DNA of 64,000 bases from Patagioenas fasciata (lineage: Eukaryota > Chordata > Aves > Columbiformes > Columbidae), in assembly GCF_037038585.1 (NCBI RefSeq), contig NC_092524.1, positions 68,720,552 through 68,784,551 on the forward strand, written 5' to 3'. The notes beneath the pieces are model-generated. The model saw only the letters and a program-made list of their open reading frames with translations, did not search any database and was not told where the DNA came from. The position numbers and the translations under genes were made by a program. This document shows, in pieces, positions 35,619-44,290 of this stretch. How positions within the stretch are numbered: the stretch's first letter is position 1; each line of letters opens with the position of its first letter.

Positions 35619-36393
35619 TGTCCTGGTTTTGTTAAAAACAAGACCGGTTCTCTTTTAGGGATTTCTCTTTCAGCTCAGTTCTTCTAGGTGGCTGTACTTT
35701 GCTGAATTTTAGCCTGCATATTTTTCCTAGGATGCTGTACTTGGTGCTGATAAGAGACCAGCAGGATGCTGAAGAATCTCGTGTTTAGATTTATTACTAT
35801 GGTAGCCAAGAAAGACTGATAAGTTTTTCTACGTTCCGTTATGAGAGGGACATGTTTGAGGAGGGGTGGATGGAACAGGTGACCAGACCTGACCAACGGA
35901 AGTATTCCATCCCATAATTGTCATACCTCCTATATAAGAGGGTGATCACGAGGGTCACTCTCTCTTCGACCATGGCTGGCATCCAGAGAGGATCCTGCCT
36001 GTCTGTCTGTGATCCACAGCCCTCAGGCCCTGCATCCTGCAACCAGGTTCCGGTTTGAGAGCTCAGGAAGGACCCAGGAGTTCGGGAGGCCTGAGCTGCA
36101 GCTTCTGGAGCTGCCAGCTCCGCACACCCAGCTCTGCTGCTGGAGTGATGCCAACTCCACATCGAGCACTTGAGATTGGTTTTGTATATTTTCTATATGT
36201 TCTCTATTTATTAGTAACATTAATAAAACCCTTTAAAACTCTCCACCTAGAAGACTAAGTCTCTCTTCCTTTCCCCTTATCTTTCCTATCATCTTTCCGA
36301 TCTAAAGGAAAGGGGTGGCGGGAGGTAAAGGGGATAACAAGGAGCATCTGCCACAGTTTATTGCCGCCTTGCATTAAACCGTATCAAGGGCTG
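35619..36393 (+). mobile_element. Solo LTR of an avian endogenous retrovirus
   Basis: Starts TGTCCTGGTTTTG, the usual opening of a large group of avian ERV LTRs. It has a TATA-like CCTATATAAGAGGG near 35930 and AATAAA near 36220. It ends in CA either at 36355 or about 36393. I see no clear target duplication and no internal retroviral genes next to it. A solo LTR fossil that predates the duplication, since it is in both units. Confidence 0.7.
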
Positions 36394-36472
36394 ATATGGT
36401 GGACTCTGGTTTCATGATTCCCTTGGTTTTGGCTTCCCAGGTGTTGTGGATTCATCCCAAGAGGCAGCTTCA

Positions 36473-36715
36473 CATCACACAACTGCTCAAGCCCTTTCCT
36501 CCAGGTCCTAAGCCTATCGCTTAGGACCGACTGACGCATGTCCAACTGCTGGTCACATGGAACCCTGCTCCACTTCGGCCTTCAAAGCTCTCGTTAGAAT
36601 ATTTGCTACTACCACCAACATCTGCACCTGCGGCGGCTCCAACCTGGCCCACGCCCCAGGCTTCGAGGTGCACTGCACCTTGGCATCACACAGCTGCTCA
36701 AGCCCTTCCCTCCAG
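36473..36715 (-). rRNA. 28S rRNA gene fragment (pseudogene) bounded by 32-bp direct repeats
   Basis: The complement of about 36512-36676 matches vertebrate 28S rRNA: GGAGCCGCCGCAGGTGCAG, TTGGTGGTAGTAGCAAATAT, TTTGAAGGCCGAAGTGGAG and CAGTCGGTCCT in the right order. I estimate about 10% divergence by eye from recalled 28S. It is flanked by near-identical repeats (CATCACACAACTGCTCAAGC... at 36473-36504 and its match at 36684-36715, two differences). At 36505-36527 a 9-bp perfect inverted repeat GTCCTAAGC/GCTTAGGAC sits at one edge. Not a functional rRNA. Confidence 0.88.
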
Positions 36716-36932
36716 TGGCACGCTGAAGAGAATCTGAAGGGTAAAGGTGGGAAAACTTGTCCATTGAGTTAAGGCAGCTCAGTCTGTAAAGCAAGAGCTA
36801 TGTGCCCATGCAGAGCAAAATAAAGAATTTGTTCACTCTTGCCCTCTTCTGCCTTTTCAGGAACCGTTTTGCCTCCCTGCGCCTTGCGTTACCAGGGAAC
36901 ATCCTGGCCTTGCATGGCCCTCCGGTTATTTA
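36716..36932. other. Unassigned sequence with LTR-like polyadenylation text
   Basis: Contains GCAAAATAAAGAATTTG near 36816 and a pyrimidine tract ending CTTTTCAGGAAC. It resembles an R/U5 segment of some ERV, but the family and edges cannot be given. Confidence 0.25.
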
Positions 36933-37158
36933 TCATAGAATATCTCAAGTAGGAAGGGACCCAGAAGGATCACCAGTTCCAACCCCCAGCTCCTCGCAGG
37001 ACCACCTAAACTTAAACCATATGGCTAAGATTGTCGTCCAGACACCCTTGAACTCAGACAGCCTTGGTGTCCTGACCCCTTCCCTGGAGAGCCAGTTCCA
37101 GCAGCCAACCACTAACTTAGGGAAGAACTTCTTTGAAATGTCCCATCGGAATTTCTCC
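36933..37158 (-). mobile_element. Older CR1 3' fragment
   Basis: Tail complement TCATAGAATATCTCAAGTAGG, then GAAGGGACCCAGAAGGATCA and on to CATCGGAATTTCTCC. Different, older subfamily than most CR1 in the window. It abuts the antisense LTR at 37159. Confidence 0.85.
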
Positions 37159-37975
37159 TGACACAGTGAGGTGGAGACAGCCCACACGTCAATTTCATGC
37201 AGACAACAAGTTCCAAAACTACTTTATTCTAGCTGGAATGTGGAGCCAATAGACAGACTAGAAACAGGGTTTCTCTAAATTACTTAGCACTCTGACAACA
37301 TAAATCATGGACTTGGATATCAACTGAGGAGATTATTGGGGTGTGACTACAGAGAATAATGAAAATCCACATGTGCATGCATACAATTGCCAGAAACCAG
37401 AGGCCTCTCACTCCGGGGTACCCAGGAGAAATAGTTACTTGGCTGGTTTAGGCAAGGACTCACTCAAGGGTATAACCAGCAGAGCAAAACCACCACTCAC
37501 CCAAGTGTGGAGCTGAGGCACTCTCAACCCTGGGAACTCTCCTTAGACAGTACCCCATCTAAGGGGAGGGCTCCCGTTAACAGACTCACTGCTCCGAGAA
37601 GGCCACTCAAAGAGGGGCTTTGAAAGGGACCCCATTTTATAGCTTGGTCAGATTCCGCTGTGAGCATTACAACATGGTCTAGAAGCTTCTCAGCATCTCT
37701 GGAAACCTCTTTGGTTGAAGACCCTGTCAACTGACAAAGGTCCCGCCCCTCCCGCCCCTCCCGCCCCTCCAGTAGGTGGGAGGTGAAGTCACCCTGCCCC
37801 AGGTGTGGGGAGGATGTGACTGTCAGCACCACCCAAGGTGTGAACATTGGCAAAGGCTCAGTGGGGCACAAAGGGGCACAGTAGGTGCTGAAGAGCCATC
37901 AAGGGTCCTATCAAAGGCTTGGGATGCGGTCAGGGGATGTGCAACTGCCACAGGAAGCTGGAGACTGCAGTGAGG
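37159..37975 (-). mobile_element. Antisense solo LTR, copy 2 (fuller)
   Basis: On the minus strand it has a TATA-like CTATAAAATGGGG (37639-37651), AATAAA near 37221-37226 and an end ...CCTCACTGTGTCA. The left edge begins TGACACAGTGAGG. The right edge may be at GTGAGGTCA (about 37975), giving roughly 0.8 kb. It differs from copy 1 by a short CCCGCCCCT repeat expansion near 37741. ERV family not determined; no internal genes. Confidence 0.45.
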
Positions 37976-38213
37976 TCAACCCTCAGCCTTCTCCAAGCTG
38001 AACAAGCCAAGGGAGCTCAGCTGCTCCTCAGAAGTCTTGCCCTCAGGGCCTTGCACCATCCTGGTCATCCTCCTCTGGACAGGCTCTAACAGTTTGATGT
38101 CTTTCTTGTCCTGTGGTGCCCAGAACCACACACAGTGCTCCAGGTGGGGTTGGCCTAGAGCGTCATCATGGGCCCCTTCCAACCCCAACCGTTCTATGAT
38201 TGTGAGATGGCCA
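37976..38213 (-). mobile_element. CR1 pieces upstream of ITPRIP-like copy 2
   Basis: Same two back-to-back CR1 segments as at 32455-32692, nearly identical. Confidence 0.8.
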
Positions 38214-38300
38214 TGGGCAGGCAGAGGACAGCAAACCCAACGTGAAGCACCACGCAGGGGCCCGTGAAGAACATCAACTCTGGCCCAGCCTTCACCGGGA

Positions 38301-38631
38301 CAGCGGGGCAGCTGTGAGTGGGGCCGAAGGGCGGGGTGGCCGGCGGTTGTGCCTGTGACGCGCTCTGGCGCCTGTGACATCACAGGGGACGAGTCCCCGC
38401 GGGGCGGTTATCAGGGGCGCCAGCAGCAGCGCTGCCCCAGTCCAGACTGGGCCAGCGGTGAGTGCGCAGGCCGGGGGAGGCCGGGCTGGACGGGAACCCC
38501 GGGGTTGGGTTCTCACCCTGCATGGAGGGCCCGGCCGCTCACGGGAGCACCTTGGCCAGGGCACGGAGCCACAGCCCCAGGGCCGGGGCAGCCCTTGCTG
38601 CCTCCCAGCTGCCTCGGCCCCGCTCCTGCCT
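38301..38631 (+). promoter_or_regulatory. GC-rich promoter and untranslated exon 1 of ITPRIP-like copy 2
   Basis: Same layout as copy 1. The CRE-like CCTGTGACATCACAGG is at 38371-38386 and the untranslated exon ends at 38457. The intron is 38458-38728, with acceptor TTCTTCTCCGCAG. Nearly identical to copy 1, so both genes should share their regulation unless flanking LTRs differ in effect. Confidence 0.6.
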
Positions 38632-38731
38632 GCCCCCAGCTCCCTGTGGCCCCTGTCCCGCTCTCCCCACCACCAGCACCCTCCATCCCGCCCAGCCCCA
38701 CTGAGCCCCTTCTCTTTCTTCTCCGCAGACC

Positions 38732-40198
38732 ATGGCTGTTTTGGACACTTTCTTGGTGATTTGGCAAATTCTTACGCTGAACGTTCAATCGGTCGGCTAT
38801 GAGCCGGATGAGGAGATGCGTGAGCGCATGGAGCAGCGTGCGGAGATGCTGAGCCGGGAGATGACTCGGCTGTGGCGGGAGGTAGAGGAGAGGAGCCGGG
38901 AGCTGAGCAACCAGGAGCAGAGCAACCAGGAGCAGAGCGGCTTTGCCTGGGCATCCCTGCTCCTCCATGCCTTGCAGCACTGGCACTGCTGGGCCCTTGC
39001 TGGAGTCCTGGTCCTGCTCTTCGGGTTCTGCTGGTGGCTCAGGAAACGGAGCCGTGGGCCAGAGAGAGGTGCAGATGACCTGCGAAGGCTTTATGTGCGG
39101 CGCATCCAGAGGCCAATTCGGAACTGGGACAGAGAGAGCGAGGCTGTTAAGCACCTGGTGGAAAAATTCATCTTGGTCTTCAAGTATGTCTTCTTCGATC
39201 CATGGTACCAAGTGCTGGAAAATGCCATTGAGGTGGGCAGCGCCTTCGAAGGCTGGAGTCCCCGTGAAGAAGACATCACCTACCGGCTGCTTGTGCTCCT
39301 GAAGCCCCCCCGTGGACACATCTTCCACCTCGAGCCGAGCCACCTGGGGCCAGTGAGGAACTTTTGCATCCGTGTGGACTTGGTGTGCACCTGTGAGACG
39401 GAGCAGCCGGCAGGAGAGCCACGTTGCTTCCTCCACGACCACGAGGAGGAGCAGTGGAGGGATGAGGGCCCCAGCATCCTACACGACCTCTGCACTGACT
39501 CCTACCTCGACGTGCAGAAAATCGCCCGCTGTTTCCAGGACATGCTGAGACATTCCTGGAGGATCCTGCCTGAGTCAGCCACACACTGCCTAACAGTGCT
39601 GCCCTCCGACCGCTCCTGCAAATTCCAGCTGACACAAAGCGGGGGGAAAAGGCTCTTTGTTGAGCTGATGTTTGGGGTGAGGCAAGGCGACTCGGACATC
39701 TTTGTGAGCAGCCAGAATACAGAGGCCGCCTACACCCCAAGCACCATGTGGCCGGAGAGCTACGCTGTGGCAGAGATGAAGTTCCTCAGGCATATTGCCA
39801 GCCAGGCTCAGCCTGACAGCGTCCACCTCCGATGCCTGCAGCTCTGCGCCCGCAGCCTGCTGGACACGGACTTTTCCACCCGTACGTTAAAGACCGTGGT
39901 GATGCACCTGCTGACCACCATACCCCTGCCAGACTGGGGCAGGAGGGATTTCTTGGAGCGGCTGGAGGACATCCTGCTGTACCTGCAGAGCTGCCTGGAG
40001 GAGGGACGCCTGAACCACTTCTTCATTGGCAACGAGAACGTGCCTGAGAAGATCGTCTTGCCCCAGGCTCTGCGAACGGCTGAACCGCTCAACCTCTTCC
40101 GCCACCTGGAGCAGGATCCTGATGCCTGTGAGAGCGCGTGGCTTGAGTTTGTCCTGCTGCAGCGTCGGCTTCGTACACTGGCGCTCCAAGGACGCTGA
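38732..40198 (+). CDS. ITPRIPL1-like: ITPRIP-like 1 family membrane protein, copy 2 (488 aa)
   Basis: Intact, same length and layout as copy 1: hydrophobic N-terminus, NQEQS repeats, transmembrane segment about 86-103, then a Mab-21-like domain to the end. I count eight nucleotide differences over 1467 bases. Five change amino acids (four codons: Q19, M29, R49, V442 here) and three are silent. Three of the four changes fall in the N-terminal 50 residues; the Mab-21-like domain has only I442V. ACCATGG start context follows the acceptor at 38727-38728. Because both copies are open and keep splice sites and poly(A) signal, both are probably functional. An assembly artefact is unlikely given the 3-4% flank divergence. 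Confidence 0.9.
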   Translation: MAVLDTFLVIWQILTLNVQSVGYEPDEEMRERMEQRAEMLSREMTRLWREVEERSRELSNQEQSNQEQSGFAWASLLLHALQHWHCWALAGVLVLLFGFCWWLRKRSRGPERGADDLRRLYVRRIQRPIRNWDRESEAVKHLVEKFILVFKYVFFDPWYQVLENAIEVGSAFEGWSPREEDITYRLLVLLKPPRGHIFHLEPSHLGPVRNFCIRVDLVCTCETEQPAGEPRCFLHDHEEEQWRDEGPSILHDLCTDSYLDVQKIARCFQDMLRHSWRILPESATHCLTVLPSDRSCKFQLTQSGGKRLFVELMFGVRQGDSDIFVSSQNTEAAYTPSTMWPESYAVAEMKFLRHIASQAQPDSVHLRCLQLCARSLLDTDFSTRTLKTVVMHLLTTIPLPDWGRRDFLERLEDILLYLQSCLEEGRLNHFFIGNENVPEKIVLPQALRTAEPLNLFRHLEQDPDACESAWLEFVLLQRRLRTLALQGR

Positions 40199-40339
40199 AG
40201 GAGCTCTTCCTGCGCAGAGCTGGAGAGGCCATCGCGAGGAGGCTTGTGACAGGGACTCCGTTACCACTGCACAGCGACCGCACCCCTGGCTTTGAGAGCG
40301 CCCGTTCCTTCTGGGAGCTCTCCCATTTGCAAAATTGCC

Positions 40340-40345
40340 AGTAAA
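40340..40345 (+). terminator. Candidate polyadenylation signal AGTAAA, ITPRIP-like copy 2
   Basis: Same position relative to the stop codon as in copy 1, in TTGCCAGTAAAAGTTG. Confidence 0.55.
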
Positions 40346-40868
40346 AGTTGTGTTTGAACAAATGCTGCATCTGTTTCTGTGCCTCACTTGCTCGAGGAAC
40401 ACAAGTATAGGGTGCAGCTTCTCACAGAAGACACCCCTGTAACCCCTGGCAAACAAGACCTTGTCTCACAAAGCCAATCCGCTGCTGAGCTGCTGCAGAA
40501 ACAAGGAGCATTTTGCAAAAGGGCTGATGTGGACGTCAGTCATTCAGTGGCGAATGGCAAGTACAGCAGCGACTACAGAGCAACCGCAGGAGATTTAAAT
40601 GCCATGAACTGACGTGCAGAGCCACAGCTACAGTAAGATCTAAGGCTGAGGTTGGCCACAGATTGAGGAGGCGAGGGGGAGATCCCAGAGCTGCGGTTCC
40701 ACCAACAGTATCGCTGTAAAAGCGGCTGATCCCGAGCAAAGGGAAATCCTCCACAATCTACAGGAATGAGGCAGCAACTCAGACAGAGCTGCCACAGGAA
40801 CATGCAGCACCCAGACCTCAGACTGCGGAGCATGTCAGATCGTTTCATGGGTATGGAGTGGTAATACA

Positions 40869-41136
40869 GAAAGCAGTTGTGTGAGGTGTGGGCAGCTGGC
40901 TGACCTGCTCAGCCTGGTCATAGAGCTGTGTTTGCAGGTGGAAAGGTTGAGAAGGATCAGGGAGCTGGAGATGGAAATGAAGTCGTGGGATCAAGCTCTG
41001 GCCGCCCGTGGGCAGGTAAGACCACCAGCAAGGAACGGAGATCAAGGCATTCCTGTCTGCTCCCCTTGCCTGACTGAGGAAGGCAGGTCAGCAGCAAAGG
41101 ATGAAGAGAAGCAAGTCCACACTCGGGGTGGCAGGA
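40869..41136 (+). pseudogene. CR1 ORF1-like N-terminal block, copy 2
   Basis: Open frame CVRCGQLADLLSLVIELCLQ then VERLRRIRELEMEMKSW. More diverged from copy 1 than the ITPRIP-like coding exon is. Interrupted by the LTR at 41137. Confidence 0.5.
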
Positions 41137-41681
41137 TGTCCTGGTTTTGTTGAAAACAAGACCGGTTCTCTTTTAGGGATTTCTCTTTCAGCTCAGTTCT
41201 TCTAGGTGGCTGTACTTTGCTGAATTTTAGCCTGCATATTTTTCCTAGGATGCTGTACTTGGTGCTGATAAGAGACCAGCAGGATGCTGAAGAATCTCAT
41301 GTTTAGATTTATTACTATGGTAGCCAAGAAAGACTGATAAGTTTTTCTACGTTCCGTTATGAGAGGGACGTGTTTGAGGAGGGGTGGATGGAACAGGTGA
41401 CCAGACCTGACCAACGGAAGTATTCCATCCCATAATTGTCATACCTCCTATATAAGAGGGTGATCACGAGGGTCACTCTCTCTTCGACCATGGCTGACAT
41501 CCAGAGAGGAGCCTGCCTGTCTGTCTGTGATCCACAGCCCTCAGGCCCTGCATCCTGCAACCAGATTCCGGTTTGAGAGCTCAGGAAGGACCCAGGAGTT
41601 CGGGAGGACTGAGCTGCAGCTGCTGGAGCTGCCAGCTCCGCACACCCAGCTCTGCTGCTGGAGTGATGCCAACTCCACATC
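41137..41681 (+). mobile_element. Solo LTR part, copy 2, bounded by a 31-bp direct repeat
   Basis: Same LTR as at 35619, but only about the first 545 bp are present. The 31 bp left of it (41106-41136, GAGAAGCAAGTCCACACTCG...) recur exactly to the right (41682-41712). The ORF1-like sequence then resumes. Fossil LTR. Confidence 0.75.
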
Positions 41682-41712
41682 GAGAAGCAAGTCCACACTC
41701 GGGGTGGCAGGA

Positions 41713-42431
41713 GAAACAACCCCTACCCACCCCACCTTCCCAGGTGCCTCTGTCAAACAGGCATGAGGCTCAGCGTCTGGAATGCTTCAGGAATAGGGGG
41801 AAATGGCAGCAAATTCCTACCTGGTGCAGAAGGAGGAAGGTCCCTAATATGACCACCCCAGCTCCCACATTCCCTTGCAAAACAGCTTTGCAAGCGGAAC
41901 CAAACAACATTGAGGATGGTGGTTCCACTAAGTTGGAGGTGCAGCAGAGGATATGTGACCCTGCACCCTCCATCAAGACAACTCCCACGAGGGAAAAAAA
42001 GTCAGGTTGTAGTTGTAGGAGACTCCCTTCCCAAGGGAACAGAAGGCCCTATATGCAGGCCAGAGCCATTTCTTAGGGAAGCCTACTGCCGCCTGGGACC
42101 AGGGGTAAAGATGTGGAAAGGAAACTTCCTGCCCTGGTCAGGCCCTCAGACTACTACCCACTAATAATTTTTCAGGTAGGCAGTGATGAAAATGAAAAGC
42201 AAAAACTAAAGATGATCAAGAGCGACTTCAGGGCCTTGGGATGGCTGGTCAAGGGATCAGGAGCACAAGTAGTGTTCTCCTCTATCCCCACAGTTGCTGG
42301 GTATGATGAGGAAAGATACAGGAAGACCCAGCAGATCAATACCTGCCTGTGGGACTGGTGGCAACGGCAGAATTTTGGGTGTTTTGATCATGGGTTGGTT
42401 TATATGGCGCTTGGTCTGCTAGCGGTTTAGT
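41713..42431 (+). pseudogene. CR1 ORF1-like C-terminal block with SGNH/GDSL esterase-like domain
   Basis: Continues the ORF1-like frame of 40869-41136. The segment from 42000 reads VVVVGDSLPKGTEGPICRPE (GDS nucleophile motif), then YYPLIIFQVGSDENEKQK, IKSDFRALGWLVKGSGAQVV and QINTCLWDWWQRQNFGCFDH. This is the esterase-like domain that ORF1 of CR1-type LINEs is known to carry. One frame change separates the GDSL part from the later part. The usual DGVHLS catalytic segment is absent, because the text passes straight into a CR1 3' end at 42432. Assignment to CR1 is from memory; another avian retroelement is possible. Confidence 0.55.
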
Positions 42432-42514
42432 GCTGGAGTTAGCTTAGGTTATGGTTGGAGTCGATGGTCCTGAGGGTCTCTTCTGACTGAAATGATCCTG
42501 TGATTCTATAACCA
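42432..42514 (+). mobile_element. CR1 3' end joined to ORF1-like block
   Basis: TTATGGTTGGAGTCGATGGT, then CTCTTCTGACTGAAATGATC, ending CTGTGATTCTATA, a CR1 tail. It lies directly behind the esterase-like block, as in an internally deleted CR1. Confidence 0.85.
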
Positions 42515-43259
42515 GCCACAGTAAATGCTACAGCTGTGTTAACCTCCTGTGCCTTGTGTCCTGGCTGAGGAATGGGCGAGAGCTCTGGGCACTCAGGGCA
42601 GGCCATGGCTCCGTGAGGTGAGGAAAGTGCTGTACGTGGCCACAGGGACAACAGATCTCCCCCACTGCAGTCTATCGACACCTTCAGCTTCCCAAGGGAA
42701 GGAACCTCTTTTTCCACATGCACAGTTTCTCTGACACAAAGTTTTCTCAGCAGCTGCGACGCTGTCACCTTTCCTTGGATAGTTCCTCTCCCTGCGTCTT
42801 TCATAGAGGCCTTTGCCATAATTCCATATCCCATCATTTAGGGCCTTGGCAGGTGGAGAGCGTTGGCCTGCAGCAGCCATTAGAGCAGAGCACAAAAAAG
42901 AATAAAACAGTGTTTCTTTGGGTTTTTTTTTTCAATGTTGGCAACTTTTCCATATGTGGCAGGATGCAAACCCCCCTCTCTCCCCCTCCGTCCTTCATCA
43001 TGGAAGGAGTAGGCACATCCACCTCTCTCTCTGTTTGAGGTTGACAGCTTCTTTTGTTTGGCCCCAGAGCCCCTGGCCAGGGCCATTAGGAGAAGGGAGC
43101 GCGGAGGCGCCAGGAGCCACTGGGCACCTGTGACCAGTGTGGGGATGTTTGGAGGCTTCAGGGCACCCACAGCTGGTGTGGGGGTGCAGAGAAGGTTCTG
43201 GAATGGCCGCAGTCAGGTCTGATCAGCCAATCAAAACGGGACTCTCGTTGAGACTCCGC
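42515..43259. other. Unassigned sequence, no gene seen
   Basis: No exon, RNA or known repeat identified between the CR1 3' end and the LTR target site. Confidence 0.35.
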
Positions 43260-43388
43260 CCATTGTCACGGGTCTGTGGGAGCACAAGCGAGATGGTGCT
43301 GCCGAGAGCCCCGGGATGGAGACTCCGCTCGCCTCGCCGCCACGGCTGTGAGTGAAACTGCTCGCAGGATTGCGAGTGTATTTATACT

Positions 43389-43916
43389 TTCCGCCCTGGT
43401 GAGACCCCATCTGGAATATTGTGTCCAGTTGTGGCCCCTCAGTTCCAGAAGGACAGGGAACTGCTGGAGAGAGTCCAGCGCAGCCACCAAGATGCTGAAG
43501 GGAGTGGAGCATCTCCCGTGTGAGGAAAGGCTGAGGGAGCTGGGGCTCTGGAGCTGGAGAAGAGGAGACTGAGGGGGGACTCATTCCTGGGGATCAATAT
43601 GGAAAGGGGGAGTGTCAGGAGGATGGAGCCAGGCTCTTCTCGGTGACAACCAATGGTAGGACAAGGGGCAGTGGGTGCAAACTGGAACACAGGAGGTTCT
43701 GTTTAAATATAAGAAGAAACTTGTTCCTGGTGAGGGTGGCAGAGCCTGGCCCAGGCTGCCCAGGGAGGTTGTGGAGTCTCCTTCTGTGCAGCCATTCAAA
43801 CCCGCCTGGACACCTTCCTGTGGAACCTCAGCTGGGTGTTCCTGCTCCATGGGGGGATTGCACTGCATGAGCTTTCCAGGTCCCTTCCAATCCCAAACAT
43901 ACTGTGATACTGTGAC
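43389..43916 (+). mobile_element. CR1 LINE fragment inserted in the LTR
   Basis: Starts at about CTGGTGAGACCCCATCTGGA and ends in the tail TACTGTGATACTGTGA. LTR sequence lies on both sides, so the CR1 came after the LTR. Confidence 0.88.
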
Positions 43917-43918
43917 AT

Positions 43919-44290
43919 GCACGTGTAACTTTCCGTGCTCAATATGAGCACGTGTAAAATTAATCCTGGCATAATCACGGGTGTATTTTCCCCCCGTGCT
44001 TCTACATAAGCACGTGTAACTTTCCGTGCACATTTGCACGCGTACTTTCTGCGCTTAATACAAGCACGTGTACTTTCCGTGCACATTTGCATGTGTAACT
44101 TTCCGTGCTCAATACAAGCACGTGTATAAATTATTTCCTCACACAATCGCGAGTGCATTTTCCTCCCGTGCTTCCACATAAGCGTGTGTAATATTCCATG
44201 CACATTTGCATGTGTAGTAACCCTCGCAGGATTGCGAGTGTATTATAATTTTACCCTTGCAGAATCACGAGTGTACGCTTTCCGTACTCA
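43919..44290. repeat. Degenerate tandem array with E-box (CACGTG) motifs inside the LTR
   Basis: GCACGTGTA and CTTTCCGTGC recur many times. A larger unit repeats with a period of about 171 bp (43920 to 44091). The related GATTGCGAGTGTAT text occurs both left of the CR1 (near 43370) and near 44230. At least five copies of CACGTG or close variants are seen. Confidence 0.8.

Larger units (their letters stand above)
31775..36166. repeat. Tandem duplication, copy 1
   Basis: Aligns collinearly with 37285-41683 (offset 5504-5521). Contents in order: antisense LTR part, CR1 piece, GC-rich promoter, 5' UTR intron, ITPRIP-like coding exon, ORF1-like block and LTR. By eye, divergence is about 3% in 32.0-32.45 kb and under 1% in 32.45-34.7 kb. 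It rises to about 3.6% in 34.86-35.6 kb and is about 1.4% in the LTR. Homology stops abruptly after CACATCGAG at 36166. Confidence 0.95.
37285..41683. repeat. Tandem duplication, copy 2
   Basis: Collinear with 31775-36166. It ends where its LTR stops at CACATCGAG and the sequence resumes with a repeat of the LTR's own left flank. The spacer between the copies (36167-37284) holds the rest of the first LTR, the 28S fragment, a CR1 and the start of the antisense LTR. Confidence 0.95.

Noticed and set aside
35619-36393. Whether the LTR has an adjoining provirus
   Set aside because: No gag, pol or env-like reading is seen on either side. What follows is the 28S fragment and a CR1, so it is treated as a solo LTR.
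38732-40198. Possibility that the second ITPRIP-like gene is an assembly duplicate or allele
   Set aside because: Flanks differ by 3-4%, the downstream contents differ, and the LTR ends differently, so the two copies are distinct loci.
43919-44290. CRISPR-like spaced repeats
   Set aside because: The repeats are degenerate, of uneven spacing and internal to an LTR in a vertebrate genome; they are an LTR enhancer-type array.
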